DNA from: RYN-133 sp963754285 | GTDB taxonomy: Bacteria > Actinomycetota > Actinomycetes > Mycobacteriales > Jatrophihabitantaceae | NCBI GenBank assembly: GCA_963754285.1 | Contig: CAVWFN010000006.1 | Location: 310,001-374,000, forward strand | Direction of reading: 5' to 3' | Length of the DNA stretch: 64,000 nucleotides | Shown: positions 51,140-59,203 of the stretch, piece by piece | Layout of the letters: each line of letters opens with the position of its first letter | How positions within the stretch are numbered: position 1 is the first letter of the stretch | Translations under genes and position numbers: made by a program | The notes under the pieces: generated by a model | Databases searched by the model: none | Told to the model about the DNA's origin: nothing | What the model saw: the letters and a program-made list of their open reading frames with translations, nothing else

Positions 51140-51861
51140 CGCGGGTGACGCCACGGCTGGTCGAGCACTGCATGGGAACCGTCTTCTCGATCGACGTCCG
51201 CGCGCCGGGCGTTCCGGAGCAGGTGCTGGTCGATGCGCTCGGTTGGCTTCACCAGATGGACGCGACGTTCTCCACCTACCGCGAGAACAGCTGGATCAGC
51301 CGCCTCGACCGTGGCGAGGTCGATCTCGTCGACTGCCCGGCGGTGGTTCGTGAGGTGCTCGCGGCCTGCGAGAGGCTCCGCGCCGACACCGCAGGCACTT
51401 TCGATCACTACACGACAGGACGACTCGACCCGTCGGGCTACGTCAAGGGCTGGGCGATCGAGCAGTTCAGCGATCGGCTCGAAGCAGCCGGCTCGACGAA
51501 CCACTGCATCAACGGCGGCGGCGATGTGCAATGCGTCGGCAGACCTACTCCGGATCGCGAGTGGCGCGTCGGCATCGCGCATCCGCTGCGTGCGACTCAG
51601 ACCGTGGCCACGGTGTCGGGGCAGCGGGTGGCCGTCGCGACGTCCGGCGTCGCGGAACGCGGAGAGCACATCATCGATCCGTTCACCCGGCGCGCTGTCG
51701 ACGAGTGGGCGAGTGTGAGCGTTGTCGGCGTCCGCATCGCGGCCGTCGACGCCGCGGCAACAGCCGCTGTCGCCGCCGGTCGCGACGCCGTGGCCTGGCT
51801 CAGCGAGCGGCAGCTGTCCGCGGTGCTCGTCGACCGTGCCGGAGCCGTCACGACGACATGA
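51136..51861 (+). CDS. apbE: FAD:protein FMN transferase
   Basis: 241 residues. ApbE family: TVFSIDVRAPGV start, LDPSGYVKGWAIEQFSDRLE (the DxSGxxKG motif), INGGGDVQCVG and the metal-binding HIIDPFTRRAVDEWASVSVV. It transfers FMN from FAD to a Thr/Ser in FMN_bind domains, here surely the preceding gene, with which it overlaps (ATGA). No signal peptide is visible, so the protein appears cytoplasmic, which differs from the exported or lipoprotein ApbE of many Gram-negatives. Confidence 0.9.
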   Translation: MTRVTPRLVEHCMGTVFSIDVRAPGVPEQVLVDALGWLHQMDATFSTYRENSWISRLDRGEVDLVDCPAVVREVLAACERLRADTAGTFDHYTTGRLDPSGYVKGWAIEQFSDRLEAAGSTNHCINGGGDVQCVGRPTPDREWRVGIAHPLRATQTVATVSGQRVAVATSGVAERGEHIIDPFTRRAVDEWASVSVVGVRIAAVDAAATAAVAAGRDAVAWLSERQLSAVLVDRAGAVTTT

Positions 51862-51866
51862 CGCGG

Positions 51867-52646
51867 TCACCGACCGTCGAGGGCTCGCACTCGGACGGAC
51901 AGGCAGGTCACGCATCCTTCGAGCTTCTGGAACTCGCTGATGGCAACGGTGACGACGTCGTAGCCGAGGTCACCGATCAGCGTGGCCGACTGCGGACAGT
52001 CGGACGCCATCAGGACGCGGTGGTCGTCGAGCACCACGACGTGCGAGCCGGATTCCTCCGGCACCGCGAGGAACCGGTTGAACAACGCGGGTTCGTCGAC
52101 CAGTGGCGGATAGCCGATGACTGTGCCGTCGGGCAGCGCCGTCACAGCCGACTTCAGATGCAGGACGCTACGAACGGGCACTGCGACGACCGTGGCGCCG
52201 AGCGGCGCGAGGATGCGTCGGAGCGCAGCGATGCCGTCGGCGTTCGTGCGGCCGCCGCGGCCGACATACACCGTGTTGCCGACCTTCAGCACGTCACCGC
52301 CGTCGAGCGTTCCCGGCGCCACGATGCGGTTGATGCTCAGCTGTAACGACTCGACTGTCTTCTCGACGTCGACGGTTTCAGGTCGCCGCGACTCCGCGCC
52401 GGGACGGGTGATCACCGCGACGTTGCCGAAGACGACCACGGCGTCCTCGACGAATACCGCATCGGCGCAGGCGTCCGCGCCGGGCACCTCGAGGACGGGC
52501 CAACCGTGATCGACCAGCGCTCGCACGTACCCGTCCCACTGCTCTTGGGCAAGCGCCAGGTCGACGGGGCTGCGCGCGATGTGGGTGACGAGTCCGTCCG
52601 CGAGCAGCGGGCCGGGCCGCCGAACAAGTGCCAGTCGATCGGTCAT
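51867..52646 (-). CDS. ddaH: Dimethylarginine dimethylaminohydrolase-like enzyme
   Basis: 259 residues. Guanidino-group hydrolase fold with catalytic His in VLHLKSAVTALPDG and Cys near the C-terminus in EGCVTCLSVR; FVEDAVVVFGNVAVITRPGA and GTLDGGDVLKVGNTVYVGRG are the substrate and core motifs. DDAH enzymes split N-methylated arginines to citrulline and methylamines; related enzymes act on arginine or ornithine. AGAGGTG precedes the ATG at 52646. It is divergent from the small-protein/ArsR pair, which may control it. Confidence 0.87.
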   Translation of the reverse strand: MTDRLALVRRPGPLLADGLVTHIARSPVDLALAQEQWDGYVRALVDHGWPVLEVPGADACADAVFVEDAVVVFGNVAVITRPGAESRRPETVDVEKTVESLQLSINRIVAPGTLDGGDVLKVGNTVYVGRGGRTNADGIAALRRILAPLGATVVAVPVRSVLHLKSAVTALPDGTVIGYPPLVDEPALFNRFLAVPEESGSHVVVLDDHRVLMASDCPQSATLIGDLGYDVVTVAISEFQKLEGCVTCLSVRVRALDGR

Positions 52647-52791
52647 GCACACCTCTTGTCGCCGCCGGCTGAAAGTAGCCCGACTGTATTCCGACGGCGC
52701 GGGGTCGGCCGCGCAGCTCGGCGACGTTGTCGTGGACGCCGGCGTCGCGAAACCGTCCCTTGCCACGTCCTGATTCATCAGCTACGGTACG

Positions 52792-52807
52792 TTCAGAAAT
52801 ATTTGAA
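52792..52807. promoter_or_regulatory. AT-rich imperfect palindrome, likely operator
   Basis: TTCAGAAATATTTGAA stands out as AT-rich in very GC-rich DNA, in the 211-base gap between the divergent ddaH and ArsR-pair genes. Six of eight positions pair across its centre, and the TTGAAT half-site recurs at about 52822. It is placed as an ArsR-family operator would be. Confidence 0.5.
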
Positions 52808-52857
52808 TGATTGGCATCAGTTGAATCTTCATACGTGATTGAAGGAAGGTGTGCCGG

Positions 52858-53049
52858 ATGTGGCATGACTACACGGCCCTCGCGGAGCAGCGGCTTCAGG
52901 AGCTGTACAAGGATGCAGACATGCGCCGATCATTGCCGTCGCGCCCGCGCCGCCTCCCGGTGTTGCGCGAGGCGCTCGGCCACACGCTCGTGCGATGGGG
53001 TGAGCGGCTGGCCGGTGCCTCCGTCGGCGCACCCGTCGCGCATCGGTGA
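52858..53049 (+). CDS. Small protein coupled to an ArsR regulator
   Basis: 63 residues. GAAGGAAGG at 52841-52849 serves the ATG at 52858. The sequence starts MWHDYTALAEQRLQELYKDA, an acidic amphipathic helix, followed by a very basic segment (RRSLPSRPRRLPVLREALGH). No signal, membrane helix or known domain. Its stop overlaps the GTG of the regulator gene, so it may be a translational lead or a partner of the regulator. Confidence 0.55.
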   Translation: MWHDYTALAEQRLQELYKDADMRRSLPSRPRRLPVLREALGHTLVRWGERLAGASVGAPVAHR

Positions 53050-53627
53050 GCGCACCCCAGACGCCGCCGCGCATTCGCAAGATCGACAGCGCCGAGGCGA
53101 TCAAGGCCCTCGCCGACCCACTCCGGCTCCGCGTGCTCACCCTGCTCATGGACGATCACGAGCGCACCTGGACGGTGAAAGAGATCGCGGCCGAACTCGG
53201 CCAACCGGTGACCAAGCTCTACCACCATGTCAACGTCCTGGAACAAGCCGCGCTCATTCGCGACGTCGAGACGCGGCTGGTCTCGGGCATCGTCGAGCAC
53301 CGGTACGCCTCCGGCCAGCGCGGACTCGAGTTCGACGACGCGCTTTACAAGTCGGCGGACACGCGAGATGCGTCGATCGCCAACGTCACCTACATGCTCG
53401 ACGAATTCCGCGACGACCTGCTCGCCTACCTCGGGAGCGCGACCGCCGACCACGATCAAGTCATGATCGCGAAGGCAGGGTTGCGACTCACGAGAGAGGA
53501 AGCCGACGAGCTACGCACCTCCATCGATGAGCTCGTCGAGCAGTTCCGGGCCAAGCGCACGTCACAGCGACGATCAGTGCCACGTACCGAGGTACTGATC
53601 GTCATGCACCCTGCGCCTGGCGACTGA
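53046..53627 (+). CDS. ArsR-family winged-helix regulator
   Basis: 193 residues from a GTG. Winged helix at residues about 15-90: SAEAIKALADPLRLRVLTLL, TVKEIAAELGQPVTKLYHHV and VLEQAALIRDVETRLVSGIV. No metal ligands. The C-terminal half is helical (ANVTYMLDEFRDDLLAYLGS; LTREEADELRTSIDELVEQF), as in HTH_20-type actinobacterial repressors. A probable operator lies upstream between this pair and ddaH. Confidence 0.87.
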   Translation: MSAPQTPPRIRKIDSAEAIKALADPLRLRVLTLLMDDHERTWTVKEIAAELGQPVTKLYHHVNVLEQAALIRDVETRLVSGIVEHRYASGQRGLEFDDALYKSADTRDASIANVTYMLDEFRDDLLAYLGSATADHDQVMIAKAGLRLTREEADELRTSIDELVEQFRAKRTSQRRSVPRTEVLIVMHPAPGD

Positions 53628-53631
53628 CCGA

Positions 53632-54374
53632 TCAGCCGACGAAGGCGTCGGTGTAGTCGAGCGGCGACTGCGTGAGGCCGGTGCAGGTGTCGGGCCTGGT
53701 GTCGCCGGTTCCGCACGACTGGTCTCTGTTGAGATCCCAGAAAGCGAGCCGCCCGACCTTGTGTGCTTTGGCGAATGCGAGAACTGTTTGGGCGTTGGCG
53801 TAGGTGAACACCTCGCCCGCGACATCGTTGTAGCCGATCATGGGCGTGATGCCGATGTTGGCGTAGGTGTCGGCGGGCCAGATGGTCTTGATCTGGGCGA
53901 GCGAGTCCTTGGCGGCCGTGGTGGCGGCGGTGCCCATGTTGGCGACGCTGCCGCCGTAGTTCATCGTCATCAGGTTCACCATGTCGATGCGCGCGCCTTG
54001 GGCCTTGGCCAACTTCAAGAACGCGATGGCGTTGCCGTAGGTCGGATCGGCGTTGATCCCTGACCGGCTGACCGGGATGGTCACGGACACCTCGAGCTTC
54101 GGGAACTTGGTCTCCAGCGTCTTGATCGCCTGGTAGCGGCGCGTGTTCGTCGCGGTGTCGTTCAGCGGTCCGGCGCCCTCGATGTCAAAGTCCACCTTGG
54201 TCACGCCGAACTTGTTGATCACGTTCGTGTAGGCAGTGACGAGGCTCGTGGCGGCGCGACTTCGGTCGCAGCGACCGCGGCGCCTGCCGGCACACTGACC
54301 CCGGTTGACAGCACGAGCGTCGACACCGCCGCACACATCACCAGCAGTACTCGCCGTTCGGCACGAGACATCAT
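53632..54374 (-). pseudogene. GH18 chitinase remnant with internal deletion and frameshift
   Basis: From 54374 (GGAGGA upstream) a signal peptide is encoded (RRVLLVMCAAVSTLVLSTGV, then PAGA). About 50 codons in, at roughly 54246-54265, coherent coding jumps to another frame that starts at SLVTAYTNVINKFGVTKVDF. The latter is the middle of a GH18 barrel with the catalytic DFDIEG motif and continues to the usual end (LDYTDAFVG). The first third of the barrel, which should precede DFDIEG, is missing. Without a frameshift the signal frame ends at 54219. An internal deletion best explains both defects. Chitin-hydrolysing activity is unlikely. Confidence 0.7.
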
Positions 54375-54647
54375 CGAGAGATCCTCCACGAGAACGGCAA
54401 CGCCCGGTTGACAAGTCCGCCCGACGCTACGAACCACGCGTCCCAGCGTCAAACATCACGCACGAATCGCTTGATCAAAGCTGGCAAGGCCGTCAATAAC
54501 GACATCCGCAAATCGCTGCCATCCGGCGTCCTTACGGAGTTGAGACATCTGCGCGAGACGGGGCGTTCTGTGCGCGGCCGCGATCTACGCTGACGACGGC
54601 AATCGAGCTCGGCGCGGCCCGCCGACACGTCGCACCTGGAGGCAGTC

Positions 54648-56339
54648 CTGGTCACGTTGGTGTTGATCGGGCTTGCCGGCGGAGCGATCACCGGCGTCTC
54701 GCCGTGCGTGCTGCCTGTGCTGCCGGTGATCTTTCTGACCGGTGGCGTGAAGTCGAGCCAGAAGGTCGAGGATCACGACACCTCGTCGCGGAGCAGTCGG
54801 CCGTACCTCATCGTCGCTGGTCTGGTGGTCAGCTTCAGCGTGTTCACCTTGCTGGGGACGCTGATCCTCAGCGTGCTGCCGTTGCCGAAGGACATCATTC
54901 GGTGGGCCGGATTGACCGCGCTGGTGGTCCTCGGCGTAGCAATGATCTTCCCGCCTGTGCAAGACCTACTGGAGCGGCCGTTCACCCGTCTCGGTCAGCG
55001 CCAGGTGCGCGGTGACCGCGGCGGTTTCGGCCTCGGCTTGGCGCTCGGCGCGGTCTACGTGCCATGCGCCGGGCCTGTCTTGGCCGCGATCACCGTCGCG
55101 GGCGCCACCGGCAAGATCGGGGTGCAGACTATTGCTCTCACGCTCGCCTTTGCGGTGGGCACCGCGGTGCCGCTGCTCGGGTTCGCGCTTGCCGGACGCG
55201 CCGTGGCCGATCGGGTCCGGGCCTTTCGCGAACGGCAGCGTGGGTTTCGCGTGGTGGCCGGCCTTGTCGTGATCGCGCTCGCGGTCGCATTGACGTTCAA
55301 CGTCACCGACGCGCTGCAACGAAGCGTCCCCGACTACACAGCCGCCCTGAACAAGGCCGAGAGCAAGGTCCTGTCCGATCTCGGGCCGAAGGAACCGATC
55401 GCGGGTTGCCAGCAGGAACCCTCGACCGTGCTGCAGAACTGCGGGCCGGAGCCAACGCTCGCCGGCATCTCACAATGGCTCAACACTCCGGACGGGGCGC
55501 CGCTGCGCCTGGCAGCGCTGAAGGGCAAGGTCGTCCTCGTCGACTTCTGGGCGTACTCGTGCATCAACTGCCAGCGCGCCATTCCGCACGTCGAGGCCTG
55601 GTACCGCAACTACGCCGCCGACGGTCTCGAGGTGATCGGGGTGCACACGCCCGAGTACCCGTTCGAGTACGTCCCCAGCAACGTGGCGTCGGGAGCGCAG
55701 CGATTGCACATCACCTACCCGATCGCGCTCGACAACGACTACAAGACCTGGAACGCCTTCCACAACGATTCCTGGCCCGCCGAATACTTGATCGACTCCG
55801 TCGGAACGATTCGCCATGTTGCGATCGGTGAGGGCGACTACGCGCAGACCGAAGGGCTGATCCGGCAACTGCTCACCGCGGCCCGACCCAACGTCTCCCT
55901 GCCCAAGCCGACCGATGTCGCAGACCACACTCCGCAGGACCAGGACCAGACGCCCGAGACCTACCTCGGCGCAGAACGCGCCGACAGTTTCGCCGGTGCA
56001 CCCTCCGGGATGATCGCCGAAGGCAGCCACGCGTTCCGGTTCCCGTCGGCCCTTCCTGCAAACCTGTTCGCACTCCAGGGCTCGTGGAATGTCGAGAAGC
56101 AATCGTTGACGGCGGGTGCCGGCGCAGAACTCGAACTCAACTACAACGCCGACGACGTCTACTTGGACATCGGCGGCACCGGGACGATCACCGCGACGTT
56201 GAACGGGAAGCCCACGACGTATCGGATCGGTGGAGCACCGAACATCTACACGTTGGTCAGCACCAACACCGCGCACCAAGGCATCGTGCGGATCCGCGTC
56301 TCGTCCGGCTTGATGGTCTACTCGTTCACCTTCGGCTGA
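54648..56339 (+). CDS. dipZ: DipZ: CcdA-type membrane domain fused to thioredoxin-like domain
   Basis: About 560 residues. N-terminal CcdA/DsbD-like membrane part with GVSPCVLPVLPVIFLTGG and VYVPCAGPVLAAITVAGA, whose two Cys pass reducing power inward to outward. A thioredoxin-like domain follows (about 270-410) with redox motif FWAYSCINCQRAIPH, then a beta-sandwich (about 440-560). Together they supply reductant to extracytoplasmic thiols, for example in cytochrome c maturation. Only TTG (54657, 54663), GTG (54660) and CTG (54648) are available as starts; GGAGG at 54638-54642 has proper spacing only for the CTG. The start is therefore uncertain by three or four codons. Confidence 0.9.
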   Translation: MVTLVLIGLAGGAITGVSPCVLPVLPVIFLTGGVKSSQKVEDHDTSSRSSRPYLIVAGLVVSFSVFTLLGTLILSVLPLPKDIIRWAGLTALVVLGVAMIFPPVQDLLERPFTRLGQRQVRGDRGGFGLGLALGAVYVPCAGPVLAAITVAGATGKIGVQTIALTLAFAVGTAVPLLGFALAGRAVADRVRAFRERQRGFRVVAGLVVIALAVALTFNVTDALQRSVPDYTAALNKAESKVLSDLGPKEPIAGCQQEPSTVLQNCGPEPTLAGISQWLNTPDGAPLRLAALKGKVVLVDFWAYSCINCQRAIPHVEAWYRNYAADGLEVIGVHTPEYPFEYVPSNVASGAQRLHITYPIALDNDYKTWNAFHNDSWPAEYLIDSVGTIRHVAIGEGDYAQTEGLIRQLLTAARPNVSLPKPTDVADHTPQDQDQTPETYLGAERADSFAGAPSGMIAEGSHAFRFPSALPANLFALQGSWNVEKQSLTAGAGAELELNYNADDVYLDIGGTGTITATLNGKPTTYRIGGAPNIYTLVSTNTAHQGIVRIRVSSGLMVYSFTFG

Positions 56340-56562
56340 CCGATCGTCCCCGCCGGCCGATCCAGCTCTCCGCAATGCACGCCCAGCTCGAGTTTCCCTG
56401 ACCGGCAAAGTGATCAGACGTCGACGGGGAGCCGCTGTCCCGAATTGCGGCCAAAGTACAGAAAGGCGTTAATCGCCGTTGCCTAGAGCAATACTTTAGA
56501 TTTCCTGCCTCATCTTAAGCTTCTTGCCGTCGATGATGTGATCCGCGCGGCCACCATCGGCC

Positions 56563-56583
56563 GCCTCTTATGAGAGGCAATCC
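56563..56583 (+). promoter_or_regulatory. Hairpin covering the ribosome binding site
   Basis: GCCTCT (56563-56568) pairs perfectly with AGAGGC (56573-56578) around TATG. The GAGG inside the second arm is the ribosome binding site of the gene starting at 56584, so folding would hide it. Possible translational control. Confidence 0.45.
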
Positions 56584-57180
56584 ATGACGCTCAGCCCTGA
56601 TGTGAACAATCCGGCGCAGAACGCTCAGCCGGGTGCTCAGGCATACCCGCAGCAGTCGCCACAGCCGGCGCAGTCGGCCGGGCGGAAGGTCTCCGCACCA
56701 TGGACCGGCGCGCTGTTGGCGCTCGGTGCACTTGTAGGCGCCATCGCGACGTTCCTCCCATTCGAGAAGATCATCGTCTTCCGCGCAGGAACTCCCTTCG
56801 CGACGACGACCTTCAGCGGGTTCGGTTCGCGGTCGGATACCGGCAGGCAGATCCTCAACGTGGCCGCCGCGAACGGCGGCAAGATCATTCTCGCTGCGGC
56901 AGTCGTCGGGCTCCTCTGCGGCCTCGTGATCATGGTTGGCAAGGGCCGGCTCTGGGCGAGCATCATCGGACTCATCGCCGTGATCGTCGGTGGCGCTTTG
57001 GCTGCCCTCGAGTTCAGCGCCGTCAAGGACGACCAGAAGACGCTCAACAAGGACGCGCCCCAAGGCTGGTTGGTGCACGCGATCACGAAGATCGGTGTCG
57101 ATGTAGCTTCGATCGGTCTCGGTGTCGCCGTGATTGCTGCGATTCTCGCGATCTGCATTCGTCGCCGCCGCGCCGTCTAG
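56584..57180 (+). CDS. Four-helix membrane protein, unknown function
   Basis: 198 residues. A Pro/Gln/Ala-rich cytoplasmic start of about 35 residues is followed by helices LLALGALVGAIATFLPF, IILAAAVVGLLCGLVIMVG, WASIIGLIAVIVGGALAALE and SIGLGVAVIAAILAICI, with a short RRRRAV tail. The region between helices 1 and 2 (about 60 residues) is probably outside. No family recognised beyond general resemblance to small actinobacterial membrane proteins. It has a separate promoter region of about 240 bases with a weak TTAATC/TACTTT pair near 56470-56498. Confidence 0.7.
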   Translation: MTLSPDVNNPAQNAQPGAQAYPQQSPQPAQSAGRKVSAPWTGALLALGALVGAIATFLPFEKIIVFRAGTPFATTTFSGFGSRSDTGRQILNVAAANGGKIILAAAVVGLLCGLVIMVGKGRLWASIIGLIAVIVGGALAALEFSAVKDDQKTLNKDAPQGWLVHAITKIGVDVASIGLGVAVIAAILAICIRRRRAV

Positions 57181-57218
57181 AAACAGCCGTAGGTTACGGA
57201 AGGTAGCCGTCTCTCGAT

Positions 57219-57255
57219 GCCGCGACTACGCCGTGTTGAACGGCGTAGTCGCGGC
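57219..57255. terminator. Perfect 16-bp hairpin between convergent genes
   Basis: 57219-57234 and 57240-57255 are exact reverse complements around a 5-base loop. It lies between the plus-strand membrane-protein gene and the convergent lipoprotein gene, the place for a bidirectional terminator. No T-run follows on either side, as is common in actinobacteria. Confidence 0.75.
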
Positions 57256-57300
57256 GTGTCCGTGGGAGCCGCGAGGCGATCCGCGCCCATTCACGACGAA

Positions 57301-57900
57301 CTAGTTCGGTGAGATCCCGCAGGCCGAAGCCAGGTAGGCCGTGATCGAGCGGACCGCCTTCTTGAACTGGGGCGTGTCCAGTCTCGCCAGGACTGCGGTG
57401 TTCATTTTGCGCATGTCGAAGTGAGCGGCAGCGAGGGCGTTGTACAGCTGTCGGTCGGCGGCCACGATCACCTCGAGGTCGCCCTTGATCGCCGACGGGG
57501 CGATGGCGACGAACTGCTCGAGCTTCGCGAGGCTTTGCGCCTCGAATTTCTGCAGAGCGGCCGGCGAATCCACAGACAGCGAGCTGGCCGCCTTGCGTTG
57601 CGCGGCGTCCGCGAACGCGGCGTCCTTACAGAATCCAGATCCGGCCGACCGGCCTGCCCCCGCGGGCGACGTGGACGGCGCGCTCGTCGCGTTGCTCGAC
57701 GGCGCCGAGGATGCGCTTGACGACGCGCCCGCTACGGACCCCGAATTCGGCGTCGACGCCGGGCCGCCCGCAACACCTGCCGAAGTCGCCGTTCCCGAGC
57801 CTGCGGTACCGCTACTGCAACCACCGACGAGGAGCGCACCGACAACGATGATCAGCGCCACTCCTGGTAGACGGCGTGCGGCTTTCAAGCGGTCAGTCAT
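57301..57900 (-). CDS. Lipoprotein, unknown function
   Basis: 199 residues. Lipobox LLVGGC (Cys28), a Ser/Ala/Gly-rich linker to about residue 85, then an all-helical domain (CKDAAFADAAQRKAASSLSV; LQKFEAQSLAKLEQFVAIAP; MNTAVLARLDTPQFKKAVRS) ending in LASACG. The two Cys of the domain could form a disulfide linking its ends. It resembles the small helical lipoproteins frequent in actinobacteria, with no known function. Convergent with the upstream membrane-protein gene across the perfect hairpin. Confidence 0.75.
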   Translation of the reverse strand: MTDRLKAARRLPGVALIIVVGALLVGGCSSGTAGSGTATSAGVAGGPASTPNSGSVAGASSSASSAPSSNATSAPSTSPAGAGRSAGSGFCKDAAFADAAQRKAASSLSVDSPAALQKFEAQSLAKLEQFVAIAPSAIKGDLEVIVAADRQLYNALAAAHFDMRKMNTAVLARLDTPQFKKAVRSITAYLASACGISPN

Positions 57901-58006
57901 CGGATCTCCTCGAGACGAAGTGCCGACGGCTCGGCATCACTCGGTAAGAGGCGGCGTGCGCCTACGTGATACCTCGCACCAGCCATGCCCCGCCGCCAAT
58001 CTCATA

Positions 58007-58999
58007 TCAGTTCCGGAACGTGCCACGCAGGGTGCTCGACGGAGGCCGTCCGTAGTGTTGTGCATAGGTGGCGGAGAACCGCCCGAGGTGTGCGAATCCC
58101 CACCGGCGGGCCACGCTACTCACGGTCGACGTCGCCGGGTCTGCGTGGAGCAGGTCCTCGTGGGCACGCGCAAGACGTACCCGGCGCAGGTAGGTCATCG
58201 GGCCAAGATCGGTCTTGCTCCGAAAGCCTGCGTGCAGGGCGCGAATACTGACGCCGACCTCGGCAGCCAGTCCGCCGACGGTCCATGCGCGGTCCGGATG
58301 GGTTTCGAGAAGTTCTATTGCAGTCCCGATTGCACCGGAGCCGTATCCGCCCGGCATGCGCTGCAGCTGCACCGAGTAGTTGTGCTGGTGGCCGGTCAGC
58401 AGAGTTTCGATGATCAGCTGCTCGAGAGTTCGGCGGATCGTTCCGTGCCCGAGCAGCCCGTCGGCTCGTCGCAATTCACGATCAACGATTCTGAGCACGT
58501 GCATCCAGGTGCCTCCACCCGGGCTACGTAGATCCATCGTGGTCTTGAAGGTGAGCGGACGGCCGAGATCGGCGCCGAGCAAAGTCGCAAGATGACGTTC
58601 GAGGGCAGATTTGTCCACCATCACGCACAGCTGCCGCATGTTGGTCGACCAGTGCAGATCTGCTCGCTCGCCCGGCGTGAAGACCTGCGCCGAGCCCGGC
58701 TTGGTGACGACCTGCCGGGTGCTGCCCGGACGTGAGACGGCCTGTCCCGACAGCGGCATGTCGACATGGAAGTTGTCGGCTTCCTCGGTGAGGATGCGCA
58801 CCTCGCTGTCGAAGCTGAGCGCGCCGACGGTCGCATGGCCCAAGTCGATCGTGTTCAACCTCGTGTCCAACTGTGCCCCTGGTCGCGCGCTGCGCAACCG
58901 AAGGGGCAGGTAGCACCTACTCAAGGCCTGCTCGGCTGCGTCGACATCGCTCGTCTGCAGCACGGTGTGGCCGTTGAACGGCAATCGGGGTGGGTTCAT
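58007..58999 (-). CDS. AraC-family transcriptional regulator
   Basis: 330 residues. N-terminal AraC_binding_2 type domain (VDMPLSGQAVSRPGSTRQVV, FTPGERADLHWSTNMRQLCV). C-terminal double helix-turn-helix: WTVGGLAAEVGVSIRALHAG and the second with SSVARRWGFAHLGRFSATYA. This type (like the nitrile, thc or feaR activators) normally controls degradation genes nearby; here none is adjacent. The start is the ATG at 58999; the frame extends upstream to 59101 without a better site. Confidence 0.88.
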   Translation of the reverse strand: MNPPRLPFNGHTVLQTSDVDAAEQALSRCYLPLRLRSARPGAQLDTRLNTIDLGHATVGALSFDSEVRILTEEADNFHVDMPLSGQAVSRPGSTRQVVTKPGSAQVFTPGERADLHWSTNMRQLCVMVDKSALERHLATLLGADLGRPLTFKTTMDLRSPGGGTWMHVLRIVDRELRRADGLLGHGTIRRTLEQLIIETLLTGHQHNYSVQLQRMPGGYGSGAIGTAIELLETHPDRAWTVGGLAAEVGVSIRALHAGFRSKTDLGPMTYLRRVRLARAHEDLLHADPATSTVSSVARRWGFAHLGRFSATYAQHYGRPPSSTLRGTFRN

Positions 59000-59203
59000 T
59001 GCTCTGGGCTCCTGCCCACCAACTGTACCGAGGCCCGGCGAACGACCGCGCCTGCAAGATCGCCTATCCGGCCGCTGCAGGGGTCTGTCCGGATTCGACA
59101 CTGTGGCTGGGCGCCGACCGTCACGCTGCCTACAGTGACCTCGGTCGGCCGAGCCCGACGCAATTCGATTCCGCGCGGGGAATCCTTGAACAGGAGTGGC
59201 CCC

